From Blastopirellula marina (lineage in GTDB: Bacteria; Planctomycetota; Phycisphaerae; Sedimentisphaerales; UBA12454), in assembly GCA_020721975.1 (NCBI GenBank), contig DYLR01000002.1:1-41661 (forward strand): a stretch of 41,661 nucleotides of DNA, given 5' to 3'. Of the stretch, positions 16,597 to 25,482 are shown one piece after another. The notes below the pieces were generated by a model. The model was not told the DNA's origin. It was given only the letters and a program-made list of their open reading frames with translations, and did not search any database. A program made the position numbers and the translations under genes. How positions within the stretch are numbered: position 1 is the first letter of the stretch; each line of letters starts with the position of its first letter.

Positions 16597-16995
16597 TTAT
16601 TCATCGATTTCGACTTTTTCCGCGTCGCCCCAGAGCAGTTCAAGGTCGTAATATTCGCGGTATTCTGCGTCAAATATATGTATCACAACGTCAACATAGT
16701 CCAGCAGCGCCCAGTGTGCAGTTTCGAGGCCGGCCTTGCCGAAAATATGCTGCTTCTTGGCTTTTGCAAATTTCATAATCTCATCACAGACGGTATGAAT
16801 CTGTCGTTTGCTTGTGCCTGTGGCTATGACAAAGAAGTCTGCCGCGGGGCTTTTGCCCCGCAAATCAAGAATAACAATATCGTTACAATTCTTATCGCGA
16901 GCAATTTTTGCGGCGTCAATCGCAAATTTTTTGCCTTTATCATTGAGTTTTTTCGCTGGTTTTTTAGTTTTCCGTACCGTTTTTGCTTTTGCCAA
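16597..16995 (-). CDS. rsfS: ribosomal silencing factor RsfS
   Basis: RsfS/Iojap family protein that binds ribosomal protein L14 (uL14) and blocks subunit joining under starvation. The domain runs from FAIDAAKIARDKNCNDIVILDL through FFVIATGTSKRQIHTVCDEI and WALLDYVDVVIHIFDAEYREYY. I use TTG at 16995 as the start, with AGGA upstream, giving about 132 aa with a Lys-rich leader. The ORF-track start at 17076 would place a transcription terminator inside the coding region. Confidence 0.9.
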   Translation of the reverse strand: MAKAKTVRKTKKPAKKLNDKGKKFAIDAAKIARDKNCNDIVILDLRGKSPAADFFVIATGTSKRQIHTVCDEIMKFAKAKKQHIFGKAGLETAHWALLDYVDVVIHIFDAEYREYYDLELLWGDAEKVEIDE

Positions 16996-17010
16996 TTTTG
17001 ATATTCCTGT

Positions 17011-17046
17011 AAAAACAAAGGGGCAGCCATATCTGGCCGCCCCTTT
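17011..17046 (-). terminator. intrinsic terminator between hicB and rsfS
   Basis: AAAGGGGC and GCCCCTTT pair, with a further inner GCCA/TGGC stem, and TGTTTTT follows on the minus strand. It ends the hicAB transcript and lies 15 bp before the rsfS start. Confidence 0.8.
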
Positions 17047-17088
17047 TATTCTAACCGCAAAAGACCCGCAGGTCAATATTGCTTACTT

Positions 17089-17553
17089 TTAAGCTGTGGT
17101 CTTTATATTTGGATTGGAGAAAATCCGGTTTAATGCGATATTGCGGATAAAATCGGATATTCCCTTAAAGCCCATACTACTTGCGGCATCGGCAAGGAGC
17201 ATTTTTTCCTCGCTTGTTATACGTACATTGATTTGTTCGGTACGTATTCTGCTTGAAGCCGGAACAGGGGGCTTTTGGCCGACTTCGAGCATTGTAGCCA
17301 CAGCGACCGTAAGAGCTTTTTCGATAGCCTTGTAGCATTCATCGGGTGTCTTGCCATCAGCAAAAACTGTTGGCAGTTCCACGCTGTTGGCGACAAAGCC
17401 AAGATTTTCATTCTTATCCATGATTATACGATAAGAACCTGCAATCTTTTGGGCCTTGTGCAAAATATTCTCTGCAAAAGGCGCATTGAGCTTTTTAGTC
17501 GGTTTCGCCGCGTTCTTCGAGGAATGTTTTGAATTTTTCAACATATTCCACAC
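17089..17553 (-). CDS. hicB: HicB-like antitoxin with ribbon-helix-helix C-terminus
   Basis: 154 aa. Residues about 36-100 form the HicB partial RNase-H fold (YRIIMDKNENLGFVANSVEL, TVFADGKTPDECYKAIEKAL). Residues about 108-148 are a CopG/DUF1778-like ribbon-helix-helix (QINVRITSEEKMLLADAASS), the DNA-binding part. Its start lies inside the toxin-like gene (59-nt overlap), so translation is coupled. An inverted repeat at the promoter is a candidate operator. Confidence 0.85.
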   Translation of the reverse strand: MWNMLKNSKHSSKNAAKPTKKLNAPFAENILHKAQKIAGSYRIIMDKNENLGFVANSVELPTVFADGKTPDECYKAIEKALTVAVATMLEVGQKPPVPASSRIRTEQINVRITSEEKMLLADAASSMGFKGISDFIRNIALNRIFSNPNIKTTA

Positions 17554-17698
17554 TCACCTTTCTGTTATGTACCGGAATCAGCCACGGAAGCTCATCGTCC
17601 TTTACAAAGACCCGGTACTCCTCATAGATTTTTTTCAGCTTCCATCCATGTGTCTCGAAAAGATTTAGGACTATCGAGAAATCAATTTCATTTTCCAT
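17495..17698 (-). CDS. hicA: HicA-like toxin
   Basis: 67 aa, dsRBD-like HicA fold: FETHGWKLKKIYEEYRVFV, then WLIPVHNRKVSVEYVEKFK. Both size and order (toxin first, overlapping hicB) fit HicAB. The usual catalytic GSH(H) motif after the first strand is replaced by EEYR, so RNase activity is doubtful unless another His serves. AGGA precedes the ATG. Confidence 0.72.
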   Translation of the reverse strand: MENEIDFSIVLNLFETHGWKLKKIYEEYRVFVKDDELPWLIPVHNRKVSVEYVEKFKTFLEERGETD

Positions 17699-17741
17699 TA
17701 TTAAATCCTTTTAATCGACAAGGGGTGACTCCAAACCCGTC

Positions 17742-17764
17742 GATATATCTTGTTTTAGTATATC
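17742..17764. promoter_or_regulatory. candidate HicB operator
   Basis: Inverted repeat GATATA / TATATC with 11-bp spacing, overlapping the -10 of the hicAB promoter. This would be a logical site for autoregulation by the HicB ribbon-helix-helix domain. Confidence 0.4.
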
Positions 17765-17784
17765 CTACGCTATACATTTGTCAA
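17757..17784 (-). promoter_or_regulatory. sigma70-type promoter of hicAB
   Basis: Minus-strand TTGACA, 16-nt spacer, TATACT. This is one of the two best promoter matches in the window, about 60 nt before hicA. Confidence 0.75.
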
Positions 17785-17804
17785 GTATTTTAATAAATTT
17801 TCCC

Positions 17805-17839
17805 ATAAAAAAAAGATGGGTCATTTTCAGACCCATCTT
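17805..17839 (-). terminator. intrinsic terminator of hppA
   Basis: Perfect 10-bp stem AAGATGGGTC / GACCCATCTT followed by eight or more T on the minus strand, 27 bp after the hppA stop. Confidence 0.93.
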
Positions 17840-17865
17840 AAATTGTCGTAAGTGCTTGTTATTGC

Positions 17866-20289
17866 TTACTTTGCGTGCAAACCGAGCGCCTGGGCGATAA
17901 TTGGGCCGAACTTTACCACTACACCCGCAAAGACCACTGCAACCATACTCATCAGCTTAATCAGAATATTCAAACTTGGTCCGCAGGTGTCTTTGAACGG
18001 GTCGCCCACCGTATCGCCGACAACCGCAGCCTTGTGAGCAGGGCTGCCTTTACCGCCGTAGTTGCCTTTTTCGATGAATTTCTTGGCATTGTCCCATGCA
18101 CCGCCGGCATTATTAAGCGTTACTGCCACCGCGAACCCTGCCGTCATACCGCCGACCAGCAGACCCATTACGCCTGCCACATCGAGCAGCAGACCCGTTG
18201 CAACCGGAACTATAATCGCCAGAAGGGACGGCAGAACCATTTCCTTTTGAGCCCCTGCAGTAGAAATTGATACGCAACGGGCATAGTCAGGTTTGCCTTT
18301 GCCTTCCATAATCCCCGGAATTTCCTTAAATTGTCTGCGAACTTCATTAACCATAGCGCCTGCGGCACGCCCGACGGCCTTCATACTCAAGGCACAGAAT
18401 ACAAACGCCATCATTGCGCCAATGAAAACGCCGCAGATTAGTTTGGGATTCATTATATTAAGGTCATAGGCCTGTGTGAAATCCGTAAGTGTGGCAGTTT
18501 TTGCCGAGGCTGCCGTGAAGACCACATCGCCGATTTTGTAAATTCCGTCCACACTTGCAGCGGCCATTCTGCCGACCCAAATACGAATTTCTTCCAAATA
18601 TGCCGCCAGCAGCGCAAGAGCAGTCAAAGCTGCCGAGCCGATGGCGAATCCTTTGCCCGTTGCCGCGGTGGTGTTGCCCAGTGCATCGAGGGCGTCGGTT
18701 CTTTTGCGAACTTCTGGTCCTAAACCGCTCATCTCGGCGTTGCCGCCGGCATTATCGGCTATCGGGCCGTAAGCATCGGTTGCCAGCGTGATTCCAAGTG
18801 TTGCCAGCATACCAACTGCTGCAAAGCCAATGCCGTAAAGACCGCTGAGTACATCTCTAAATCCGCCCGCGAATGTGTAAGCACAAAGAATGCCTGCTGC
18901 AATGGTAATTACCGGCAGCGCCGTTGAAAGCATGCCCGTGCCAAAGCCGTCGATAATTGTTGTGGCCGGGCCCATATTGGCCTGATATGCAATACCTTTT
19001 GTGGGTTTGTACTCATCCGAAGTAAAATATTCGGTGAACTGGCCGATAAGCACGCCTGCGATAAGGCCGGAGGCCACCGCCCCGAAGATTCCCCACGTAA
19101 TCCAGCCTGTAGCGGCCATCACTGCCAAAGCGACAAAAATCAGCGCCGTACTGCCAAGCGTTCCCAACAGCAGCGCACGCAGCAGATTCTTTTGTGAAGC
19201 GTCTTCTTTGCAGCGAACAAAGAAAATACCCGCGATTGACAGGATATTTCCGATACCTGCGATAATCATCGGAGCAAGTACCATTTTCAGCACGTTAGCT
19301 TCGGTTCTTGTCCCTAATGCTGCCCCGATTGCCATTGTTGACAGAATCGAGCCGCAATAGCTTTCGTAAAGGTCTGCGCCCATGCCCGCCACGTCGCCAA
19401 CGTTGTCACCGACGTTATCGGCAATGGTTGCCGGATTGCGGGGGTCGTCTTCCGGTATGCCAGCCTCGACTTTACCAACGAGGTCTGCACCCACATCAGC
19501 AGCTTTTGTATAAATGCCGCCGCCAACACGGGCAAACAAAGCCTGGGTTGAAGCTCCCATACCGAAAGTAATCATTGTGGTTGTGATTTCGACGAGTTTA
19601 TGATGTGCGTCCATACCGACCGGCACAAGCTGAAGGCCTAAAAATGTCATGCCGCTTTGCATGTGCTTTGCTGTATAAACGAGTTTGTCGAGAATTAAAT
19701 ACCACATTGATATATCCAAAAGGCCAAAGCCGACTACTACCAGCCCCATTACCGCACCTGACCGGAAAGCGACCTGCAAACCGCGATTAAGGCTTTCGCT
19801 TGCACCTTGGGCGGTTCGGCTGGATGCGTTGGTTGCGGTTTTCATACCGAGAAAGCCGCAAAGACCGCTGAAGAAGCCGCCTGTGAGAAAAGCTATCGGC
19901 ACAAACGGATTTTGCAATCCGAGATAAGCCAGCACGCCAAAAATAATCAACAGGGCAATGAATACGACCGTTACGACCTTATACTGCCTGAAAAGATAGG
20001 CGTAAGCTCCCTGGCGGACATAACCGGCGATTTCCTGCATTTTGTCGGCTCCTGCAGGAGCTTTCATCACCAGCTTATAGAAAAACAATGCAAAAAACAG
20101 CGCTGCCAAAGAACCGGCCGGGGCAATCCACCAGATTGCCGGTGTAGATGATTCAGATACGGCCTGGCCGGCATCGCAGCAAACGCCAGGGCTACTGATA
20201 TCGCAACATAGCGATTGTTCTGCAAATGTGAAGCAGCTAAATGCCGTTATCATTGCGACAAACAGAAATCCGACGACAAACTTATTCAT
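17866..20289 (-). CDS. hppA: membrane-bound, K+-dependent-type ion-pumping pyrophosphatase
   Basis: Multi-span integral membrane enzyme that couples PPi hydrolysis to H+ or Na+ transport. Substrate-binding motifs are [56 protein letters not shown], and the C-terminal [27 protein letters not shown] has Ala (not Lys) at the position that distinguishes the K+-dependent subfamily. Start ATG 20289 has AAGGA upstream and gives about 807 aa with a signal-peptide-like first segment ([17 protein letters not shown]) before the core. The pumped ion cannot be settled by eye. Confidence 0.95.
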   Translation of the reverse strand: MNKFVVGFLFVAMITAFSCFTFAEQSLCCDISSPGVCCDAGQAVSESSTPAIWWIAPAGSLAALFFALFFYKLVMKAPAGADKMQEIAGYVRQGAYAYLFRQYKVVTVVFIALLIIFGVLAYLGLQNPFVPIAFLTGGFFSGLCGFLGMKTATNASSRTAQGASESLNRGLQVAFRSGAVMGLVVVGFGLLDISMWYLILDKLVYTAKHMQSGMTFLGLQLVPVGMDAHHKLVEITTTMITFGMGASTQALFARVGGGIYTKAADVGADLVGKVEAGIPEDDPRNPATIADNVGDNVGDVAGMGADLYESYCGSILSTMAIGAALGTRTEANVLKMVLAPMIIAGIGNILSIAGIFFVRCKEDASQKNLLRALLLGTLGSTALIFVALAVMAATGWITWGIFGAVASGLIAGVLIGQFTEYFTSDEYKPTKGIAYQANMGPATTIIDGFGTGMLSTALPVITIAAGILCAYTFAGGFRDVLSGLYGIGFAAVGMLATLGITLATDAYGPIADNAGGNAEMSGLGPEVRKRTDALDALGNTTAATGKGFAIGSAALTALALLAAYLEEIRIWVGRMAAASVDGIYKIGDVVFTAASAKTATLTDFTQAYDLNIMNPKLICGVFIGAMMAFVFCALSMKAVGRAAGAMVNEVRRQFKEIPGIMEGKGKPDYARCVSISTAGAQKEMVLPSLLAIIVPVATGLLLDVAGVMGLLVGGMTAGFAVAVTLNNAGGAWDNAKKFIEKGNYGGKGSPAHKAAVVGDTVGDPFKDTCGPSLNILIKLMSMVAVVFAGVVVKFGPIIAQALGLHAK

Positions 20290-20602
20290 TGGGCATCCTT
20301 TCCGAATTACACAACTAATAAAGGTTTTTGCGATTAATGCGCAATTTCCGTAAAAGTGTAGTGGATTTAAAACCAAATGCAAGAAGAAATTTAGGATTGT
20401 TCAATCTGAAAAATTGCTGTTATCGGGTTAATGCCGACAAACCGCGAATAGGTTTTATTTATCGCTTTTGTCGCAATTTTGTCAGGAACTGCGCGGGTGT
20501 GAAAATCAATGATTGCATTGCCGGCATTCATATTGTTAAAATACTACCAATGAAATGTTCTGTTGAAAAGAATGATGTTTCCCGTTATTGGTGAAGGTTT
20601 TT
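20290..20602. other. divergent intergenic region between hppA and the radical SAM gene
   Basis: About 310 bp separating divergently transcribed genes, so it should hold both promoters. I could not find a convincing -35/-10 pair or a structured RNA in it. The ORF-track entry 20328-20594 has no recognisable features. Confidence 0.5.
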
Positions 20603-22177
20603 ATGATGAATCCTTCGAGAAAAAGACGCCTTTTCAGGATTGTTGTGCCGGCCTTTCCGGCTTTTAATATCTATTCCCATATAGCCAAACAAACCACGGC
20701 TTTAGGACCGGTTTGCGTGGCGACTGCCGTCAATAAAATGGCCGCGTGGGATGTTGAGGTTATTGACGAAAACAATCTCGGCAGATTCGGACCCAGAGGA
20801 CAGGATTGCGGAGCCGACCACGAGTATCTGCAAAAAATCAGGCCTGCCGATGTAGTTGGATTTTATGGCGGACTTACCAGTACTATACCGAGGCTGTATC
20901 AGCTGGCGCGGTTTTATAAAAATCAGGGGATTACCACAATTGCCGGCGGACAGCATTTTGCCGAGGATAATATAGCCGAGGCGCTGTCCGGCAGTATCGA
21001 CTATATTGTAATAGGCGAAGGCGAAGAAACAATCAGGGAACTGCTGGACGCATTTGAAACCAATAATGACGTAAGCAAAATCGCAGGCATTGCATATCTG
21101 AAAAACGGCAATATTGTAATTACTGCAAAACGCCAGCGGCTGACCGATTTTGACAAACTGCCTCTGCCGGATTTTTCACTCGTTCGATACGCGAAATTAA
21201 AGATTTATCCCGTCGAAAGGATACGCGGCTGCGGAATGAATTGCGAGTTCTGCACCGTTAAAGACAAGCCGAGATTTGCCGAGCCGCAGCGGCTGCTTGA
21301 CCATATAGCGCTTCTGGTGGAGACAAGAAACGCCAGACATTTTTTTATAGTCGATGATCTTTTCGGTCAGCAGCGCGACGAAACAATAAGGTTTTGCAAT
21401 ATGCTTGCGGATTACGAAAAAACGATAGGCAGAAGGCTTGGCATAACGGTTCAAATAAGACTGGACAAGGCTCGCGACAGCGAACTGCTGTCTGCGATGA
21501 GACGTGCAGGTATTACAAATGTAGCTATTGGTTTTGAATCGCCGATTGAGCAGGAACTTAAGGCCATGAACAAGCATGTAAACGCAGCCGATATGCAGTC
21601 GCTTGCGCGAATATACCACAAATTCGGCTTTCTGGTGCATGGCATGTTCATTTTTGGTTATCCGCTGCAGGAAAACGTCAAGTTTGAAATGTCCGCCGAA
21701 CAGCGAGTAAAAATCTACAGGGATTTCATAAAAAAAGCGAAAATAGATACGGTGCAGGTGCTGCTGACCTGTCCGCTGCCGGGTACGGAATTGAGAGAAA
21801 GGCTGAAAAAGCAGAACCGTATTTTCCCGCTCAGGGATATTGGATGGGAATACTATGACGGCAACTTCCCACTGTTTGTTCCTGATGAGCCTCTAACCCC
21901 TGAAGAAATGCAGAATTCGGCAAGAAAAATCATGGGCAGGTTTTACCGCTTAAAAGATATGTTTCTTATAGCGATGAATATCTTTTCTTTCCCTGCCATT
22001 ATTTTCTTTGTTCATAATTTTAAGGCCGGCTGGAAGAGGTGGTATCGGCTGTGGCGTAATCACCTTGTGCGTTTCGGCGGCTGGATGATTATCAGGCGAT
22101 GGAATTCGCAGTTCGGCAAAAATAAATTCCTGCAAAAACTGAAAAATGCGAAGGAGCATCTCGTCACAGTGCAATAA
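20603..22177 (+). CDS. B12-binding-domain radical SAM protein
   Basis: About 525 aa. The N-terminal half is a cobalamin-binding-like Rossmann domain (VGFYGGLTSTIPR, GITTIAGGQHFAED, DYIVIGEGEETIREL). The radical SAM core has the 4Fe-4S triad RGCGMNCEFCTVK (C-x3-C-x2-C) and FVDDLFG-like HFFIVDDLFG. A basic/aromatic C-terminal tail (FFVHNFKAGWKRWYRLWRN) may touch the membrane, as in BchE-like proteins. I choose ATG 20603, with GAAGG upstream; the ORF-track TTG at 20588 is less likely. The substrate is unknown and the gene stands alone on the plus strand. Confidence 0.85.
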   Translation: MMNPSRKRRLFRIVVPAFPAFNIYSHIAKQTTALGPVCVATAVNKMAAWDVEVIDENNLGRFGPRGQDCGADHEYLQKIRPADVVGFYGGLTSTIPRLYQLARFYKNQGITTIAGGQHFAEDNIAEALSGSIDYIVIGEGEETIRELLDAFETNNDVSKIAGIAYLKNGNIVITAKRQRLTDFDKLPLPDFSLVRYAKLKIYPVERIRGCGMNCEFCTVKDKPRFAEPQRLLDHIALLVETRNARHFFIVDDLFGQQRDETIRFCNMLADYEKTIGRRLGITVQIRLDKARDSELLSAMRRAGITNVAIGFESPIEQELKAMNKHVNAADMQSLARIYHKFGFLVHGMFIFGYPLQENVKFEMSAEQRVKIYRDFIKKAKIDTVQVLLTCPLPGTELRERLKKQNRIFPLRDIGWEYYDGNFPLFVPDEPLTPEEMQNSARKIMGRFYRLKDMFLIAMNIFSFPAIIFFVHNFKAGWKRWYRLWRNHLVRFGGWMIIRRWNSQFGKNKFLQKLKNAKEHLVTVQ

Positions 22178-22201
22178 ATTTGATATCGCATCATGAAATT
22201 T

Positions 22202-22230
22202 CTTTCGCGGTTTTTGGCCGAAACCGAAAG
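22202..22230. repeat. stem-loop after the radical SAM gene
   Basis: CTTTCGCGGTTT against AAACCGAAAG (one bulge). It lies 25 bp after the stop; no T-run follows, so terminator function is uncertain. Confidence 0.4.
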
Positions 22231-22377
22231 GCTGTGAGAAATATACTGGAACAATGTGGGAACAATATGGTACAGCCGCCTATTATTTCAAAAAAGCAGT
22301 CAGGAGTTTCTGTTAGTTTATTCAGGAAACCTGTTGAGTAAATGTGATTGTTGGGAAACATTTTTCGTCTATGTCAG

Positions 22378-22398
22378 CCCCGATGCCTGTCATTGGGG
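22378..22398. repeat. palindrome CCCC...GGGG with GGGGTCAG tail
   Basis: CCCCGATGCCTGTCATTGGGG forms a short interrupted hairpin followed by TCAGATTT. GGGGTCAG-type ends are reminiscent of sequences flanking REP-associated/IS200-like transposases, but no transposase is present here. Confidence 0.35.
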
Positions 22399-22437
22399 TC
22401 AGATTTATGCAAAGTCGTGATTACACTATACTGTTGA

Positions 22438-22458
22438 CCCGCAGGACTGGCCTGCGGG
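22438..22458. repeat. REP-like GC palindrome
   Basis: CCCGCAGG / CCTGCGGG stem with a 5-nt loop, followed by CTAACC, the same tail as in the neighbouring copy at 22492. Confidence 0.55.
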
Positions 22459-22491
22459 CTAACCGCGGGGCGTAAAAATGCGGAGACCAAA

Positions 22492-22517
22492 CCCGCCGAA
22501 TAAATCGGCGGGCTAAC
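22492..22517. repeat. REP-like GC palindrome
   Basis: CCCGCCGA / TCGGCGGG stem followed by CTAAC. Architecture, loop (ATAAA) and tail match the palindrome at 10752-10772 read on the minus strand. Confidence 0.6.
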
Positions 22518-22554
22518 AGGCTTATTGTGTTAGAGGTTCTAACAATCGCAGGCC

Positions 22555-23856
22555 CTAAATATTGAACGTTTTGTTCAGTTTTTTATGTTTAAATTTTTTA
22601 CGGCCATCGGCGTATTCCGCGACGGTTTGTCCGCTGCCGATGAGCTTCCATTTATAGATTACAAGCCCTTCAAGGCCGACAGGGCCGCGAGCATGAATTT
22701 TATTTGTGCTGATGCCCACTTCTGCACCAAGGCCGAAACGATAACCGTCGCTGAATCTTGTGCTTGCATTCCAGAAGACATCGGCAGAGTCAACCATTTC
22801 CATAAATTTCGCCGCAGCCTTTGAGTCCGTACATACTATCGCGTCGGTATGATGTGAGCCGTACTCGTTTATATGGTCAATTGCCTCATCGAGGCTGTCA
22901 ACAACCCGTATGGAAATTATCGAATCGAGATATTCCGTTCGCCAGTCGGTTTCGCCGGCGGCAGCGGCTTTGATTATTTTTCGGGTTTTTTTGCAGCCGC
23001 GAAGTTCAACGCCTTTTTCAGACAAAACTTTTGCGACAGCCGGCAGAAATTTGCCGGCAATATCCTTATGAACAAGCAGCGTTTCAGCGGCATTGCAGAC
23101 CGCGACATACTGGGTTTTGGAATCAACGGCGATTTTCACGGCCATATCGATTTGTGCATCGCTGTGGACATAAACATGGCATATTCCGTCGGCGTGGCCA
23201 AGCACCGCGATATTCGTATTATCCATTATATGCCGGACAAACTCGTTTGAGCCTCGCGGAATAATCAAATCGACGTACTTATCGAGCTTGAGCATTTCGG
23301 CCACGTCCTGCCTGGTCTCAAGCAGTTGAATCCAGCCTGCGGGCATACCCGCATCCACAGACGCCTGCAAAATTATTTCGGCAAGTATTTTGTTTGTATT
23401 GATTGCCTCTGAGCCGCCTTTGAGAAGGACGGCATTGCCGCTTTTCAGACACAGCGTTGAAATCTGCACCAGAGCATCGGGCCTTGATTCGAAGATTATT
23501 CCGATTACGCCCAGCGGACAACTTACTTTATAAAGTTCCAGTCCGTCGTCGAGTTCGGTCGCATCGAGCGTTTTGCCGACAGGGTCGTCGAGATTGATAA
23601 GACTGTCTATGCCGTCGCAGACGTCCTGCAGTTTTTTTGAGTCGAATTTCAGCCTTTTTAGCAGCGATTCTGCGAGATTTTCCTGCCGGGCATGCGCTAT
23701 GTCGGCCTGGTTGGCGGATATGATTTTTTCCGCATTGGCTTTCAGGCTGTCGCGGATTTGGATTAGTGCGGAGTTTTTGGCTTTTGCAGTCATCGCCGCG
23801 AGTTTCAAACCTGCCGAACGGGCAGCACCTGCCGATTGTTCAATTGCTGTTGCCAT
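22555..23856 (-). CDS. proA: gamma-glutamyl phosphate reductase
   Basis: NADPH-dependent reductase of the aldehyde dehydrogenase superfamily, second step of proline synthesis. Motifs are GVIGIIFESRPDALVQI, LKSGNAVLLKGGSEA, LIIPRGSNEFVRHI, the catalytic cysteine in TQYVAVCNAAETLLVH, and RFSDGYRFGLGAEVGIS. The start ATG 23856 has AAGG upstream; the ORF-track start is a GTG four codons earlier. proB, its usual partner, is not in this window. Confidence 0.95.
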   Translation of the reverse strand: MATAIEQSAGAARSAGLKLAAMTAKAKNSALIQIRDSLKANAEKIISANQADIAHARQENLAESLLKRLKFDSKKLQDVCDGIDSLINLDDPVGKTLDATELDDGLELYKVSCPLGVIGIIFESRPDALVQISTLCLKSGNAVLLKGGSEAINTNKILAEIILQASVDAGMPAGWIQLLETRQDVAEMLKLDKYVDLIIPRGSNEFVRHIMDNTNIAVLGHADGICHVYVHSDAQIDMAVKIAVDSKTQYVAVCNAAETLLVHKDIAGKFLPAVAKVLSEKGVELRGCKKTRKIIKAAAAGETDWRTEYLDSIISIRVVDSLDEAIDHINEYGSHHTDAIVCTDSKAAAKFMEMVDSADVFWNASTRFSDGYRFGLGAEVGISTNKIHARGPVGLEGLVIYKWKLIGSGQTVAEYADGRKKFKHKKLNKTFNI

Positions 23857-23999
23857 TATATTTGACACCTTATTATTGGCGGCATTTTATCAGAATTTAC
23901 GGACAAGTCCACTGTTTTTGAAATGTGGTTTGTGTACCTTGAAAGCGTATATTTTATAATTCTATAACACTGTATTGCCTTTTGTTATTGTGAGCTAAT

Positions 24000-24797
24000 T
24001 TATTTATCTTTTTTGTATCGGCAGCAGGTTTTGTCGGTTTCCCATATTGCAACTTCGTGCAATTGAGCATTGGGGAATTTGCCTTGTAGTCTGTTCCAGG
24101 CCAGCTCGGCAATATTTTCCACGGTTGGAATTTTATCCGAAAAGCCTTCCACATCCTGATTGAGATTTTTATGGTCAACCGCGTCAATAAAATTTTCATC
24201 AATAACCTGCTCAAACCTGCCTATATCGAATGGGCCGCTGTGCCGTGAAATTGTAACCTCAAGCGTATAATTATGGCCGTGGCCTGCGGGATTGGCGCAT
24301 TTTCCGAACTTTTCAAAGTTCCATTGCTCGTCAAATCTGTCGTTCCAGAGTTTATGACTGGCGGCAAACTCAAATTTTTCGCTGTAATACATCATACCGG
24401 CAAACTCCGAATCAATTTTAATTTTCCGGGCGGGATTCATTTCAAGAGCTAAACTGCACAGCCGGCCTGCGGGCAGATTGTCGGCGAGCTTGTGCCAGAC
24501 ACACCGCAGCATATCGGCAAGCTGTTCAATTGTTATATTTTTTTTATTTCGCCAGGCAGTTTGAATATCATCGGCAATCAGCCCGACGGCGGTGTTTGTG
24601 ACAATATCGTCAATGTCCATTACGTTAATCACAAAGCCGGTATTCACATCGACTCTGCCGGCAAGTTCAACCCATAACGCAAGATAAAACGCAAGACCGC
24701 GGCCGCAGGGTCTGCCGGCGAGCGAATTGCAGCCGGACGTTTGTTCGACTGCAAACGGGTCAATGTTAAATCTGACTTGTCTTAATAATTTGTGCAT
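24000..24797 (-). CDS. two-domain 6-pyruvoyl-tetrahydropterin synthase-like protein
   Basis: 265 aa, about twice the usual PTPS/QueD length. The C-terminal half (from about residue 135) is a complete PTPS T-fold: FEFAASHKLWND with the zinc His, FGKCANPAGHGHNYTLEV with C-x5-HGH, and the C-terminal VAIWET. C-x5-HGH matches animal-type PTPS rather than QueD (C-x3-HGH). The N-terminal half (RQVRFNIDPF ... GRGLAFYLALWVELAGRVD) looks like a degenerate second T-fold without zinc ligands. It lies directly downstream of folE, whose product (dihydroneopterin triphosphate) is the PTPS substrate. Start ATG 24797 has no clear ribosome-binding site because a repeat occupies that position. Confidence 0.85.
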   Translation of the reverse strand: MHKLLRQVRFNIDPFAVEQTSGCNSLAGRPCGRGLAFYLALWVELAGRVDVNTGFVINVMDIDDIVTNTAVGLIADDIQTAWRNKKNITIEQLADMLRCVWHKLADNLPAGRLCSLALEMNPARKIKIDSEFAGMMYYSEKFEFAASHKLWNDRFDEQWNFEKFGKCANPAGHGHNYTLEVTISRHSGPFDIGRFEQVIDENFIDAVDHKNLNQDVEGFSDKIPTVENIAELAWNRLQGKFPNAQLHEVAIWETDKTCCRYKKDK

Positions 24798-24800
24798 TAC

Positions 24801-24838
24801 CCAGAACTTAGAATACAGAACTCAGAACACAGAATAAA
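24801..24838. repeat. AGAACTCAGAA-type repeat in the folE-PTPS spacer
   Basis: Forward CCAGAACTTAGAATACAG followed by AACTCAGAACACAGAA. It is a degenerate version of the 14-bp unit inside argS and fills most of the 53-bp spacer. Confidence 0.65.
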
Positions 24839-24850
24839 GAGTTTTTCTTC

Positions 24851-25423
24851 TTATTTATTGTGCATTAAATGCAATACTTCCGCTCTGCTGCGGGGGTCTT
24901 TTTTGAATATGCCGCGAAGCGCAGATGTTACCATAACCGAGCCGGGCTTTTTGATGCCGCGAATTGTCATACAGCTATGGCTTGCTTCCAGCACAACCGC
25001 CACACCCTGCGGAGCAAGCTGATTCATAAGAAAATCGGCGATTTGTGTAGTAAGGCGTTCCTGCACCTGCAGGCGTTTTGCAAAACTATCGACAATTCTT
25101 GCGAGCTTGCTTATGCCTATAACCCGCTCATCCGGCAGATATGCCACGTGAGCGACCCCGATAAACGGCATCAAATGATGTTCGCATACGCTGTAAAATG
25201 GGATATCGCGCAAAAGCACCACTTCATCGCATTTTTCCGTAAATACGCTCTGGACGTGTGCCTGCGGTTTTTCAAAATGACCTGCCAAAAGTTCCTGATA
25301 CATCTGTGCGACCCGCCTGGGAGTATTTTTGAGACCCTCGCGTCTGGTATTTTCGCCTATTGCAAGAAGAATTTCCCGCACAGCCTTTTCAATTCTCGGC
25401 ACATCAATTTTTTTATTTGCCAT
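24851..25423 (-). CDS. folE: GTP cyclohydrolase I
   Basis: Zinc enzyme that converts GTP to dihydroneopterin triphosphate. Motifs are REGLKNTPRRVAQMY, FYSVCEHHLMPFIGVAHVAY (zinc Cys and His), GISKLARIVDSFAKRLQVQE, and SHSCMTIRGIKKPGS (second zinc Cys). Start is ATG 25423 with GAGG 7 nt upstream (about 190 aa). The longer ORF-track start at 25483 runs through a GC palindrome and overlaps the pepA stop, so it is rejected. Confidence 0.96.
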   Translation of the reverse strand: MANKKIDVPRIEKAVREILLAIGENTRREGLKNTPRRVAQMYQELLAGHFEKPQAHVQSVFTEKCDEVVLLRDIPFYSVCEHHLMPFIGVAHVAYLPDERVIGISKLARIVDSFAKRLQVQERLTTQIADFLMNQLAPQGVAVVLEASHSCMTIRGIKKPGSVMVTSALRGIFKKDPRSRAEVLHLMHNK

Positions 25424-25450
25424 TTGAAACCTCAAAAGGAAGGGTTTTTG

Positions 25451-25471
25451 CCCCGCGGCCTGCCCGCGGGG
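25451..25471. repeat. GC palindrome between pepA and folE
   Basis: CCCCGCGG / CCGCGGGG arms with a short CCTGC-type centre. It belongs to the same CCCGC-rich REP-like class as the copies at 10752 and 22438. Confidence 0.5.
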
Positions 25472-25482
25472 TTCATAAGCCA

